Assembly (NCBI RefSeq): GCF_000374165.1
Contig: NZ_KB893735.1
Span: forward strand, 558 to 58,534
Source of the DNA: Parafrankia elaeagni
GTDB taxonomy: Bacteria > Actinomycetota > Actinomycetes > Frankiales > Frankiaceae
Reading direction: 5' to 3'
DNA length: 57,977 nucleotides
Shown: positions 9,102 through 17,938 of the stretch, in pieces
How the letters are laid out: the number at the start of each line of letters is the position of its first letter
How positions within the stretch are numbered: the first letter of the stretch is position 1
Notes under the pieces: generated by a model
What the model saw: the letters and a program-made list of their open reading frames with translations, nothing else
Told to the model about the DNA's origin: nothing
The model's database searches: none
Made by a program: the position numbers and the translations under genes

Positions 9102-10045
9102 TCGCGGGTCGGGACGCGACGGTGCTGCCGCTGGTCGGTGCGCTCGGCGGCGCGGCGGCCGGGCTGGGCGTCTGGCTGTTCGTGGCTGCCGCCCGTGGAG
9201 CGGTTCAACTGCCGGGCCGGCGGTCGACCTGGCCCGGCCGGCTGGGTCAGGGACAGGGCCAGGATCAGGGACTCGCCCGGCGGATTCCGACCCGCTGGCT
9301 GTGCACGGTGGCGGCCGGCGCACTGCTGGTCGCCGCGGTCACGCGGATGCCGGCCCTCGGGCTGATCATCGCCCTGCTCGGCTACGTGGTGCTGGAGAAC
9401 CACAGCGGTCCGTCGGCGCCACAGGTAAGCCGGCTGGGAGAGGCGGTTGCCACCTGGGCTGAGCAGGTCCGTGACGGCCTGCAGGCCGGGCAGCACCTGC
9501 GCGCCGCGATCGTCGCGTCCACAGAGCATCCCCCGGCCGAGCTCGCCGGCCCGCTGCGACGCCTCGCCGCCCGGCTCGACGTCATGCGGCTGCCTGACGC
9601 CCTGTGGGCCCTGCGCGGGGAGGTGCCCCACCCGGCCCTCGGCCCGATGATCGTCGCGCTCGACGTCGCCTACCGCCGTGGCGCCGGAGACCTCCCGGCG
9701 CTGATGACCTCGCAGGTGGCTGCCACCCGCCAGTCCGTCGCGCTGCTGCGTGACCAGCATGCCCTGCGGGCCCGGCACCGCCGGGCGATGACGCTGCTGC
9801 TTGCCCTGTTCACCGCAGCGATCAGCGTGCTGCTGGTGACCTGGCCGGTTTTCCTGGAGCCCTACCGCGACCTGCCAGGTCAGCTTGCCCTCGCCGTGAT
9901 CGGCGTGGGAGTGGTCCTCTCCGTACGCTCCTTGGCCGCAATGTCCCGGCCTCCGCTCACCCCGGACTTCTTCCCCGCCCCCGCTGCCGCCGCCGACTCC
10001 GCGTCCGACCCCGCGTCCTCATCCGCATCAGATCGTGCGTCCTGA
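9098..10045 (+). CDS. tadB: TadB-like inner-membrane platform protein (T2SF domain)
   Basis: A 315-residue polytopic membrane protein. TM segments are seen at the N-terminus (VGALGGAAAGLGVWLFVAAA), at about residues 75-105 (TVAAGALLVAAVT plus GLIIALLGYVVLE) and at the C-terminal half (AMTLLLALFTAAISVLLVTWPVF and LALAVIGVGVVLSV). Between them a cytosolic helical bundle (LGEAVATWAEQVRDGLQAGQ, LAARLDVMRLPDALWAL, RRGAGDLPALM) is the type II secretion F domain typical of TadB. TadB and TadC form the membrane platform driven by TadA. The start ATG overlaps the tadA stop. The C-terminus is a low-complexity Ala/Ser/Asp tail. Confidence 0.85.
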   Translation: MIAGRDATVLPLVGALGGAAAGLGVWLFVAAARGAVQLPGRRSTWPGRLGQGQGQDQGLARRIPTRWLCTVAAGALLVAAVTRMPALGLIIALLGYVVLENHSGPSAPQVSRLGEAVATWAEQVRDGLQAGQHLRAAIVASTEHPPAELAGPLRRLAARLDVMRLPDALWALRGEVPHPALGPMIVALDVAYRRGAGDLPALMTSQVAATRQSVALLRDQHALRARHRRAMTLLLALFTAAISVLLVTWPVFLEPYRDLPGQLALAVIGVGVVLSVRSLAAMSRPPLTPDFFPAPAAAADSASDPASSSASDRAS

Positions 10046-10929
10046 TGATCCGGACGGTGGTGGCGGCACTCGCCGGGGCGATCGTCGGGTATGGCCTGTT
10101 GACGGCCGGTCGGGCAGTATCGGCGCGCCGTCCGGAGCTGGTCGACGACCTCGCGGTCCTGTTCGCCGACGAGGCCGCCTCCGGCCCGTCGACGCTGGCC
10201 CGGTGGGCGGGTCGGACCATCCAGCTCGTGCGCGCCCGGGGCTGGGACCGGCTGCTGCGCGCGGACGACGTCGTGATCGCCGGCCGAACCGTGGACGCGC
10301 ACACGGTCTCGCGGATCGGCTACCTGCTCGCCGCCACCGGTACGGTCACGCTTCTGATGCTGCCGGGCGCGATGGCCCGGCTGGTGCCCCCGGCAGCAAT
10401 GCCGCTGCTGCTGCTTGCCGCGGGCATGACCGGCGTTCACCTCGCGGATCGGCCGGTGGTGCGGCTCGCCGCCGCGCGCCGCACGGACGCCGCCCTGGCG
10501 GTGGCCGCCTACACCGACCTGGTCCGCATCCTCGTCGTGGGAGGCCTGCCGTTGCACGCGGCGCTGACCGCCGCCGCGGACACCGGCACAGGATGGACCT
10601 TCGAGCTGCTGAGGCGCAGCCTCGACGACGCCCGACTACGCGGCCTACCCCCGGATGCCGTGCTGGCAGACCTCGCCGCCGGCCTGCCGATCCCCGCCTT
10701 CGCGGACCTGGCCCGCACGATCGCCACGGCCCTGCGCGGAGCGTCCCCCGTCCTGGCGCTCGAGGCCCGGGCCGCCGCGATCCGCGCCGAGGAGAGCGCC
10801 CATGTTCGCGGGACAGAAGCCGCCGCCGACGCGCAGATGGAACTGCCCGCCACCGCGGTGGCGATCGCCTTCGTGGCGTTCCTGACCTACCCGCTCCTCG
10901 TGATGATCAACAGTGGTGCCGGTTTCTGA
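10045..10929 (+). CDS. tadC: TadC-like inner-membrane platform protein (T2SF domain)
   Basis: A 294-residue membrane protein paired with TadB. It has an N-terminal TM segment (VVAALAGAIVGYGLLTAG), a central hairpin (GYLLAATGTVTLLMLPGAMA and MPLLLLAAGMTGVHLA), a T2SF helical domain (VAAYTDLVRILVVGGLPLHAALTAAA through MELPATAVA) and a final TM (AIAFVAFLTYPLLVMI). The conserved placement of charged helices followed by a C-terminal TM is typical of TadC. The start shares a base with the tadB stop (TGATG). A ~30-base spacer with a good GGGAGAGA site separates it from the next small gene. Confidence 0.82.
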   Translation: MIRTVVAALAGAIVGYGLLTAGRAVSARRPELVDDLAVLFADEAASGPSTLARWAGRTIQLVRARGWDRLLRADDVVIAGRTVDAHTVSRIGYLLAATGTVTLLMLPGAMARLVPPAAMPLLLLAAGMTGVHLADRPVVRLAAARRTDAALAVAAYTDLVRILVVGGLPLHAALTAAADTGTGWTFELLRRSLDDARLRGLPPDAVLADLAAGLPIPAFADLARTIATALRGASPVLALEARAAAIRAEESAHVRGTEAAADAQMELPATAVAIAFVAFLTYPLLVMINSGAGF

Positions 10930-10958
10930 GCCGGTCCGAGCTCCGGGAGAGAGACGCC

Positions 10959-11204
10959 ATGATCCGCCGTCTGAGCACCCATCTTCTGATCCTGCTGTCG
11001 TACGTCATGGCGTTTCTGCCCGACGCCGAGCGGCGTCACCGCGCACCCCACGACGACCGCGACCGCGGCGATGCCCTGCCCACCGCTGTCATCGCCGTTG
11101 GTCTGGTCGCCATCGCCCTCGTTGTGATCGCGATCCTGCGGGACCGTGCCACCGAGATCGCCCGCAACGTCTGCACGTCCACCGACCCGGCCGAATGCCG
11201 GTAA
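10959..11204 (+). CDS. Small single-TM protein, pilin-like (Flp-like candidate)
   Basis: An 81-residue protein preceded by a strong purine-rich site (GGGAGAGA, 10945-10952). After a ~37-residue basic and acidic leader comes DRGDALPTAVIAVGLVAIALVVIAIL, the arrangement of a class III (type IV-like) prepilin leader with a Gly before the mature hydrophobic helix. A short C-terminus has two Cys (VCTSTDPAEC). Its position directly after tadC, where Flp pilins often lie, supports a major or minor pilin role, but the usual Glu five residues after the Gly is absent and no prepilin peptidase is in the window. Alternative: a small membrane accessory protein. Confidence 0.55.
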   Translation: MIRRLSTHLLILLSYVMAFLPDAERRHRAPHDDRDRGDALPTAVIAVGLVAIALVVIAILRDRATEIARNVCTSTDPAECR

Positions 11205-11210
11205 CAGACC

Positions 11211-11684
11211 ATGCCAGCAAGAACCACAGCGAGAACCACAGCGAACACCCCCTGCGGCCGACAAGCCGCCGGGGTGGAGCAGGACCCCGCTGAAGACACG
11301 CACGCGGGAACCGGCCGCGACGACCCCGTGGACGGCGGGCACGTCGTCGCACTCGCCGCCATCGTCGGCGCTGTCCTGGTCCTCCTCGCGCTTCTTCTCG
11401 CGCTCGGGGTCCGCTGGCTTGCCGCCGAAGCCGCGACCGCGGGCAGCCAGCGAGCGCTGGAGATCGCACAGGCACCCGGCGGCACCGACGGCGACGCGCA
11501 GGCAGCCGCCCGCGGCCTCACGACCTCGGTGAGCCTGATCACCGACGTCGACGTGACCATTGCCCGCGTCGGCGACCTGGTGACGGTCACGGTGACCGCG
11601 CACGACCGGCTCGGCGGCGCCGTCAGCCGTTCCTCCACCGGACCGCTGATCCGCTTCGTCCCTCAGACGCGGGCGGTCCCATGA
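11211..11684 (+). CDS. TadE/TadG-like minor pilin or pseudopilin
   Basis: A 157-residue protein with a ~45-residue charged leader, one TM helix (VVALAAIVGAVLVLLALLLALGV) directly preceded by DGG, and a ~90-residue extracellular part with beta strands (DVDVTIARVGDLVTVTVTAHD). This is the architecture of TadE/TadG-like proteins that are processed like prepilins and form minor subunits. It starts six bases after the previous gene and overlaps the following start (ATGA). Sequence identity to TadE is lower than for the next gene. Confidence 0.6.
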   Translation: MPARTTARTTANTPCGRQAAGVEQDPAEDTHAGTGRDDPVDGGHVVALAAIVGAVLVLLALLLALGVRWLAAEAATAGSQRALEIAQAPGGTDGDAQAAARGLTTSVSLITDVDVTIARVGDLVTVTVTAHDRLGGAVSRSSTGPLIRFVPQTRAVP

Positions 11685-12121
11685 TCCGACGGCCGGCCGA
11701 GGCCCGCTTCCGCCGCGGACTTCGGCGTCGAGCGGAGCAGGACCGAGGCTCGTTCGCCGTCGAGTTCGCCGCCGGCTTCGGCATCGTCATCGCCGCGCTC
11801 CTGCTCATGGCCATCGCCTACCAGACCAGCCAGAGCGGCGCCGTCGTGACCAGCGCCGCCAGGGAAGCGGCCCGCGCCGCCTCCCTCACCGCCACCACGA
11901 ACGACGCCCGTCACGCCGCCGAGCACCTCGTCCGCACACGGTTCGCCGACACCGGGACCTGCGCGCAGGTGACGGTGAAGACGACGACGTCCCGGTTCCG
12001 CGCGGCGGGCACCGTGCTGGTCACCGTCACCTGCCGCACGAACGGCCTGATGGGCTGGCAGCGCACCTTGCGAGCCACCGGCGAGGCGACCATCGACCGC
12101 TACCGCGGAGGCCTCCCGTGA
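11681..12121 (+). CDS. TadE-like minor pilin
   Basis: A 146-residue protein with the clearest TadE signature of the cluster: DRGSFAVEFAAGFGIVIAALLL, with Gly, then Ser-Phe-Ala-Val-Glu, placing the Glu at position +5 of the mature helix as in pilins. The rest is TSAAREAARAAS (typical TadE post-TM helix) followed by a beta-rich domain with two Cys (TGTCAQVTV and VTVTCRT) likely to be disulfide-bonded outside. Start and stop overlap both neighbours, so translation is coupled through the whole pilin set. Confidence 0.8.
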   Translation: MIRRPAEARFRRGLRRRAEQDRGSFAVEFAAGFGIVIAALLLMAIAYQTSQSGAVVTSAAREAARAASLTATTNDARHAAEHLVRTRFADTGTCAQVTVKTTTSRFRAAGTVLVTVTCRTNGLMGWQRTLRATGEATIDRYRGGLP

Positions 12122-12594
12122 CGCCCATGACGCCCGTGGCGCCCGTGACCCGACCGGGCCGGGCTGCGCCAGCGGGCGTCGGACGCCGTGCGCGTTCCGC
12201 GGCGGACGAGGGCTCGATCAGCCTGTTTCTCATCCTGGTGCTGTTCGGAGCCGGCCTGCTGTTCGCCGCGCTGCTCAGCGACCAGGCCCGCGTGCTGTAC
12301 GCCAACGGGCAGGCATTCGACCTCGCCGGAAGCGCGGCCCGTGTAGGCGCGCAGCAGCTCGACGCCGCTGCACTCGCCGACGGGACGATCCAGGTCGATG
12401 CCCAGGCCGCGACATCCGCGGTGGAGGCCTACCTGGCCGCACACGACATCCACGACACCGAGGTGACGGTCACCGGGGCAACGGTGACCGTCACGGTGAC
12501 CCAGCACGTCGGCTTCCGGCTTCCCCTGGTCCCGGGAGCGTCCGGTGCGGACGTCACCCAGACGCGATCCGCGACTGCCACCGCTGGGCCCTGA
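12118..12594 (+). CDS. TadE/TadG-like pseudopilin
   Basis: A 158-residue protein starting at a GTG that overlaps the previous stop. A basic leader ends in ADEGSISLFLILVLFGAGLLFAALL, again Gly followed by a hydrophobic helix, then a helical segment (LAGSAARVGAQQLDAAALADG) and a beta-rich C-terminus (TEVTVTGATVTVTVTQHVGF). The family usually called 'pilus assembly protein TadG/Rv3660c-like' in actinobacteria has this form. The final gene of the pilin set; a 25-base gap precedes the LysM-BTAD gene. Confidence 0.68.
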   Translation: MTPMTPVAPVTRPGRAAPAGVGRRARSAADEGSISLFLILVLFGAGLLFAALLSDQARVLYANGQAFDLAGSAARVGAQQLDAAALADGTIQVDAQAATSAVEAYLAAHDIHDTEVTVTGATVTVTVTQHVGFRLPLVPGASGADVTQTRSATATAGP

Positions 12595-12619
12595 CACAGG
12601 ATCGTGAGGTTGGAACGCG

Positions 12620-15600
12620 ATGCCAGAGCACCGAGCCGCTGGTCGCAGCACCAGCCGTCCGCCAGGGCCGGCCGGCCGTAGCCTCGCAACGGACCGCGAC
12701 TTCGGGAGTGACCTCGGCATGACGGCTGCCCGTCGTCCGTCGCTCGCACCCGTCCACTCGAGAGCCCGTGCCGTGGTCGGCGCCGCACTCGCCCTGGCCG
12801 CGCTCGCGGCGTTCGTGATGATCCCGCTGGCGCTGTGGGCCTGGCGGGGAATGCCCCTGCCCAGCACCTGGGAACCAGCCAGGTGGATGACCCTCGCCCG
12901 CCGCGGCTACCTGCACCCAGACGTGCTGCCCAACGTGCTTGCGGCCCTGATCTGGGCCATGTGGGCGCAGGTCGCCCTCGCGCTGCTCCGCGAGAGTGCG
13001 GCCAGACTGGGACGCGGCGCGTCCGCCACCCGCACGACGCTGCTGCCCAGCGTGATCCAGCACCTCGCGGGCAGCTGGATCGCCTCCCTGTCGATCCTGC
13101 TCAGCCTCGCGGCCGGCCGCACCGCCGTGGTCGCCACGTCCCTCGACATCCACCTGGCCGACTCTGCTGGGGGAGTCACACAGACCGTGGCCGCGCCCGC
13201 CGCTGTTCCTCCCGACGGATCGGAAGCCGGCCTCGCGGGCCCGGCGACCCGGCCGGTCACCGATGGAACAGGCCCGGCAGGCACTGTCGATCGCAGGCAT
13301 GTCGTGGCACCCGGCGAAAACCTGTGGATCATCGTCGACGACGAATATCCCGATCTGGAGCCGGCTGACCTTCCGGCCGCCGTCGCAGGGGTCTTCGAGA
13401 CCAACCGCGGCGTCACCGACCCTCACGGCCGCGTCCTACGTGATCCCAAGCTGATCAATCCGGGTATGGAGCTGCGACTGCCCGCTTTCACCGCCGGGCA
13501 TCACCCCGGCGCGATTGACCAGAACGATCGGAACGATCAGACCGACGGGAGTGACCGGGCCGACGGGATGCCGCGGGACGTAGCACCCACGCCGTCAGAA
13601 CCACCGCCTTCGCCCGCTCCACCGCAGCCGGCTGCAGAGACACCGGGCCAGGACGCGCGCGACTCGTCGACATCCTCTCCGGGATCAACGTCCTTCCAGG
13701 AACGTGGCGTCGCCCCAGCCCCGCACCCGTCCCCAGCACCAACACCGTCGACGGATCCCGGCGAGCAGAGCGGCATCCCCACCCCGGCAACCGTCACTCC
13801 GGCCATCCCGCAACCGTCACCAGCGGGACCGGCCGCTCACCACGGCCATCCCGCCGCCTCTCCCGAGGCCGAAGCAGAGGAGAAGGGCGAGGGCGAACCA
13901 GCAGTCTCACCCGTCACCTGGATCGGCGGCGCCGGACTCCTCGCCACCACCATCGTCGGCCTGTGGGCCGCGCGACGGCGCCGCCGCGACAACACCGTCA
14001 CCCCGTCCCAGCACATCCCTGCCCCGGACCAGGTCACGGCCGATCTGCACGCAGCGCTGCTCGACGCGGACGATCCCGATCTCCTCGATCGCCTGGACGC
14101 CGCGCTTCACAGCATCGGCGCCGCTCACGACGGCCAACCCGACGGGCCGAGCCCGCAGATCCTGCTCGTCCACCCCGATCAGAGCATCGAAGTATTCCTC
14201 CATCCCGACGGCGCTCACACCCTGCCGCCACCGTGGGAACCCGGACCCGACCCTCGGCTCTGGAATCTCCCCGCGACCGAGACCCCCGCCTCGGATCCGG
14301 CGTACGCGCCGATCTGCCCGGCGCTCATCCAGCTCGGCACCACGCCCACCGGCGCGGCTGTGTTCGCTGATCTTGAAGCCCTCGGCTCCCTCGGCATCGA
14401 CACCAGCCCCGTCGACTCCGATCAGCTGGCCGACCTCGGCCGGGCCATCCTCGCGGCGATCGTCGCCTCACCCTGGGCCGGCCTCACGACGGTGCGCACC
14501 GTCGGGCTCAACCCGCACGCCTTCACCGGAGAGGAACGCGTCCAGGCGACGGACGACGTCGTCGAGCTGACGGAGCAGGCCCGCTCCGATGCCGCAGCTC
14601 TCGACGCTGCCCTACGACAGGGCGGTTACCGCAGCACGCTCAACGCGCGGATCGCGGAGCCAGGTGAGGAGTTCGACCCGACCATCGCACTCCTTACCTC
14701 CCTCCCGGACACGGACGTCACCCGCGCCGCGGTGGTCGATCTTGCCGCCGCTGCAGGCAGCGGCCGGCGCGGCCTGGCCGTCGTCCTGCCGGCCGAACCC
14801 GGCATCCCCACCTCGTGGACACTGCGCCCGAATCCCGATCACGCTAGCGGCGGACTGTGGCGGCTTGATCCCCTCGGGGTGACCCTCATCCCGACCGGGC
14901 TCACCGACACCGATCATGCCGCGCTCGGAGCACTCATCGTGGACGCGGAAACGCCGCCCGTCGACCTGCCGCCGGACCCGCCAGCCGAGACACCTGAGCC
15001 GTTCGTCCCGCCGCCCTGGGAGGTCATGGTGCGCCTGCTCGGACCTGTCGACGTCACGTCCCGCGACGGCCGCACCGCACCACAGGACGAGACCCGCGAA
15101 CGGACCAACGAGGTCCTCGCCTGGCTGGTCACCCACCGGCACGGCACCCGCATCGACCTCGAGTCCGCGCTCTGGCCACGCGGCGCCACACCCAAGACGC
15201 TGGCGAACGCGCTGAGCCGGGTTCGGCGCCTGCTCGCCAACCTCGTCGGTCCGGAGGCGCAGGACTGGCTTCCCCGCTTTGACCGCACCACCCTCACCCT
15301 CGATCGTCGCGTGGTCTCTGACCTGGAGATTCTCCAAGCTCTCCTCCGCCACGCCATGGATCAACGTGACCACCGCGAGACGGCTATCACTACGCTGCAT
15401 GAAGCACTTGACCTGATCCGCGGCGTGCCCGCCGGCTACCCGTGGCTCGACGCCCAGATGGGCTCGATCCTGACCACCACGCCGGTCAACGCCGCGATCC
15501 TGCTCGCCGAACACCAGCTCGCCACTGGCGACGTCAGCGGCGTGCTGGCCACGACCGCCCGCGGCCTGGAACTTCTTCCAGCCCACACCACCTTGTTCGC

Positions 15601-15772
15601 GCTGCGGATGCGCGCGCATGCCGCCGCTGGCGACACCGCAGCGGTCAAAGCAGAATACCGCTCCTACCTGCGCGCCGAGAAAGCCGAACCGCTCTGGGAC
15701 GGCGACACAGACCGCGAACTCGAGGCCCTTCACCACAACCTCACCCACCGCGGCCAAGTCGCGTCGGCTTAG
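12620..15772 (+). CDS. Membrane-anchored LysM protein with C-terminal BTAD regulatory domain
   Basis: A 1050-residue multidomain protein; M34 (12719) is an equally good start. The N-terminus has three TM segments (about 50-72, 108-125, 152-172). A LysM-type peptidoglycan-binding domain (VVAPGENLWIIVDDEYPDL to INPGMELRLPAF, about residues 230-290) follows. Next is a ~140-residue Pro-rich region, a fourth TM (WIGGAGLLATTIVGLWAARRRRR, about 432-455), and then ~600 cytosolic residues ending in a BTAD region (about 797-1050) with an OmpR-like winged helix (NEVLAWLVTHRHGTRIDLESALWPRG) and TPR-like helices. LysM plus BTAD proteins are commonly found beside actinobacterial Tad clusters. The layout suggests that wall contact outside could be relayed to a regulator inside; whether it binds DNA while membrane-bound is unknown. 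Confidence 0.8.
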   Translation: MPEHRAAGRSTSRPPGPAGRSLATDRDFGSDLGMTAARRPSLAPVHSRARAVVGAALALAALAAFVMIPLALWAWRGMPLPSTWEPARWMTLARRGYLHPDVLPNVLAALIWAMWAQVALALLRESAARLGRGASATRTTLLPSVIQHLAGSWIASLSILLSLAAGRTAVVATSLDIHLADSAGGVTQTVAAPAAVPPDGSEAGLAGPATRPVTDGTGPAGTVDRRHVVAPGENLWIIVDDEYPDLEPADLPAAVAGVFETNRGVTDPHGRVLRDPKLINPGMELRLPAFTAGHHPGAIDQNDRNDQTDGSDRADGMPRDVAPTPSEPPPSPAPPQPAAETPGQDARDSSTSSPGSTSFQERGVAPAPHPSPAPTPSTDPGEQSGIPTPATVTPAIPQPSPAGPAAHHGHPAASPEAEAEEKGEGEPAVSPVTWIGGAGLLATTIVGLWAARRRRRDNTVTPSQHIPAPDQVTADLHAALLDADDPDLLDRLDAALHSIGAAHDGQPDGPSPQILLVHPDQSIEVFLHPDGAHTLPPPWEPGPDPRLWNLPATETPASDPAYAPICPALIQLGTTPTGAAVFADLEALGSLGIDTSPVDSDQLADLGRAILAAIVASPWAGLTTVRTVGLNPHAFTGEERVQATDDVVELTEQARSDAAALDAALRQGGYRSTLNARIAEPGEEFDPTIALLTSLPDTDVTRAAVVDLAAAAGSGRRGLAVVLPAEPGIPTSWTLRPNPDHASGGLWRLDPLGVTLIPTGLTDTDHAALGALIVDAETPPVDLPPDPPAETPEPFVPPPWEVMVRLLGPVDVTSRDGRTAPQDETRERTNEVLAWLVTHRHGTRIDLESALWPRGATPKTLANALSRVRRLLANLVGPEAQDWLPRFDRTTLTLDRRVVSDLEILQALLRHAMDQRDHRETAITTLHEALDLIRGVPAGYPWLDAQMGSILTTTPVNAAILLAEHQLATGDVSGVLATTARGLELLPAHTTLFALRMRAHAAAGDTAAVKAEYRSYLRAEKAEPLWDGDTDRELEALHHNLTHRGQVASA

Positions 15773-15896
15773 ATCTGGACTGTTTCAAGATCGGGTGGCC
15801 GGCCCTCCGGCTCGATCCACCTGTGCGGCCTGGGTGTAGGTGGCGGGTGTGGAAGATCGATGAAGGCGGTGTTCTGTGGTGAGTGGCACTGGGTGT

Positions 15897-17603
15897 CTAC
15901 ATGCCCAGACCGGGCTCCGGCGATTCGGGTACTTCTTCTGCTTGGTGTTCAGGGCTGCTGAGGTCGGGATCTGTTGCGATGCTGTCTTTGGTCTCAGGGG
16001 TGGATCCCGATCTGGCGGCGGATGCGTCGATTATTTCGTCGGGGAAATGTCGGGCGGCGAGAGCTGCTAGGGTGACGAGTGATTCGTCGTCACCGAGGTG
16101 TAGATCGGGGGCCGGGATGAGGAGCTCGATAAGCTTTTCTCTGGGGTAGGTGAGTGCTGTTTCAAAAGGCTGATTAGGTGCGATGAGGAGCTCGTGGCGC
16201 GGGTCGAAAACGCGGACGTAGTCGTCCTCGATCACGATCCGGGGCGGGGTGGTGGTTGGTGGAATTCCGTAGTTCGGCAAGGCCGGGAGATCAGGAGAGT
16301 CGGGGTCGAGGATCGGGTCGAGCGAGGGCCATTCCTGCGCGGGCAGGGCCGGCTGTGGGCCGGTGGGTCCGTCGGTGACGAAGGTGGCTTCGCGCAGGGT
16401 GATAAGAAGCTCGCCGTGCTCCAGAGGAATGCCGGCTTCGGTGCGGGCGTCCAGGAGCGCCTGCACGGTGGGCCACGCGGTGCCCGCGAGCGGCTCGACG
16501 GCGGCGGCGGGGATGCGGACGAGGTCGGGTGAGTTGCCGTCGGGTTGGACGTCGTAGGTGGGCGGGCTGTCGGGTTTGAGGATGGCGCGCAGGACGGTTC
16601 CGGTGGCGAATCTGGGGTCGTCGATGGTGCGGACCTTCGCGCCGTAGGCGAGGATGTCCGGGGCCTGGGTGCCGGTGAGGCCGGCGTCGGGCGAGCTGAG
16701 GGTTGGTTGAACGTGCTGGGCGGGGGCGAGGAGTCGCCTGTCGAGGAGCCTGCCCATGGGGTGGCCGGGTAGGCGGGCGACATCCGGGCGCCAGCCGTAG
16801 CGCAGGGAGCCGTCGTCGGCGACGACGGTATCGGTGATGATTCCGCTGGCGGGGGTGGCACCCGCCAGGCCCCGGACCTTGACGCGGCTCCCGATCGGGT
16901 AGGGCGCGGCCGGTGGAGTGAGCAGGGACTGTAACTCGTCGCTGCGGTGGGTGAGGAATTCTCGTTGCGAGGCGGTGAGCGTTCGGCGTTTCGCTCCGGC
17001 GAGTACGTGGTCGGCTATACGCCGCAGCGTGCCGTCCCCCTGCAGGTCGGATCCGAGGGGCGCGGGCAACGTGTTGGCGGCGAAGATGACGCGCTCGTCG
17101 TGCCAGATGCGGTAGGCGACTCGCAGGGCGGGGTTTTCCCGGTTGTTGAAAGCGAGTGTGCTGTCCACGACGTCGATGCGGTATGGCCCGTTCTCCCAGA
17201 CACGTATGGGGGGATCCAGGCTCAGGAGCGACCCGTAGGTGGTGAGTCCTGAGAGCTGAGGGAGGACGACGATGCTGGCCCGCCAGGGCTGGTAGTCGGC
17301 AGTGCGAATCCATGACGAGGGTGCTGAGACCGCCGGCCTTGCGGCCGGAGTCACTGGCATTTCCTGTAGCGTCTTCTGGACGTCGGTGGGCAGTGCGAAT
17401 CCGAGCCGTTCCTCGATGCCCCACAGCGTGGAATCGGTCCGGTAGACGGAGGCCGCCTCCTTCGAGGTTCCGTTTCGGAGAACCAGCTCCGCGGTAATCA
17501 GGTCGGTGCGGCGGGCAGAGCGGATGAACATCCATGCCCCGGCAGGTACTTCGATGCCGACAGCGGAGTTCGGGTGGTCAGAGTTGCCACCATTGGTCGC
17601 CAT
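15897..17603 (-). CDS. Conserved-type protein of unknown function with tandem SH3/KOW-like segments
   Basis: The ATG at 17603 gives 568 residues; the frame stays open to 17690, but the extra residues look non-genic. It is the only gene of this cluster on the minus strand and is convergent with the LysM-BTAD gene. No signal peptide or TM is visible. Two similar segments, YPIGSRVKVRGLAGATPASG (near residue 235) and LAYGAKVRTIDDPRFATGTV (near 317), look like tandem SH3/KOW-type small barrels that recognise other proteins or nucleic acid. The C-terminal ~65 residues (LITALTYP-like helix, then VTLAALAARHFPDEI) match the end of the protein encoded at 21009-22157, so the two share a domain. Function unknown. 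Confidence 0.6.
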   Translation of the reverse strand: MATNGGNSDHPNSAVGIEVPAGAWMFIRSARRTDLITAELVLRNGTSKEAASVYRTDSTLWGIEERLGFALPTDVQKTLQEMPVTPAARPAVSAPSSWIRTADYQPWRASIVVLPQLSGLTTYGSLLSLDPPIRVWENGPYRIDVVDSTLAFNNRENPALRVAYRIWHDERVIFAANTLPAPLGSDLQGDGTLRRIADHVLAGAKRRTLTASQREFLTHRSDELQSLLTPPAAPYPIGSRVKVRGLAGATPASGIITDTVVADDGSLRYGWRPDVARLPGHPMGRLLDRRLLAPAQHVQPTLSSPDAGLTGTQAPDILAYGAKVRTIDDPRFATGTVLRAILKPDSPPTYDVQPDGNSPDLVRIPAAAVEPLAGTAWPTVQALLDARTEAGIPLEHGELLITLREATFVTDGPTGPQPALPAQEWPSLDPILDPDSPDLPALPNYGIPPTTTPPRIVIEDDYVRVFDPRHELLIAPNQPFETALTYPREKLIELLIPAPDLHLGDDESLVTLAALAARHFPDEIIDASAARSGSTPETKDSIATDPDLSSPEHQAEEVPESPEPGLGM

Positions 17604-17938
17604 ACTGATCGTGGGTTCTTTCTGCTGCAGGCAGGGCGGCACATCGACGGTCTGGCCGCCCTGCGGAGCCTGGTCGGAGACGGAGCTCAACGGCGTTCAC
17701 CGACGGCTGCCGGCGCATCGCTGTCGCCGGGAGGCGATGGCGGCTCGATGCGGCTGCACCGGCGGTGAAGCCGCTGGGTTGGTGGTCGTGCACGCAGCAG
17801 GGAGTGCGGGTGGCCCGCCGCGGCGGAAGCAGCCGGGATCTGGAAATCGCCGGAGCTGGGAGCACAGTTCGTGCGGGGCCGGGAACGTTCGTGGGGCGGG
17901 ACGTTGTGATGTGACGTCGGCGGGGAACGTGCGCCGGA
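17604..17938. other. Divergent intergenic region
   Basis: These 335 bases separate the minus-strand gene from the sigma-like gene and must hold both promoters. The open frames across it are Arg/Ala/Gly-rich in every direction and look non-coding. I see no clear -35/-10 pair, terminator hairpin or repeat. Confidence 0.4.

Noticed and set aside
7218-9323. 701-residue minus-strand open frame
   Set aside because: Antisense to tadZ and tadA, where Walker motifs establish the real strand.
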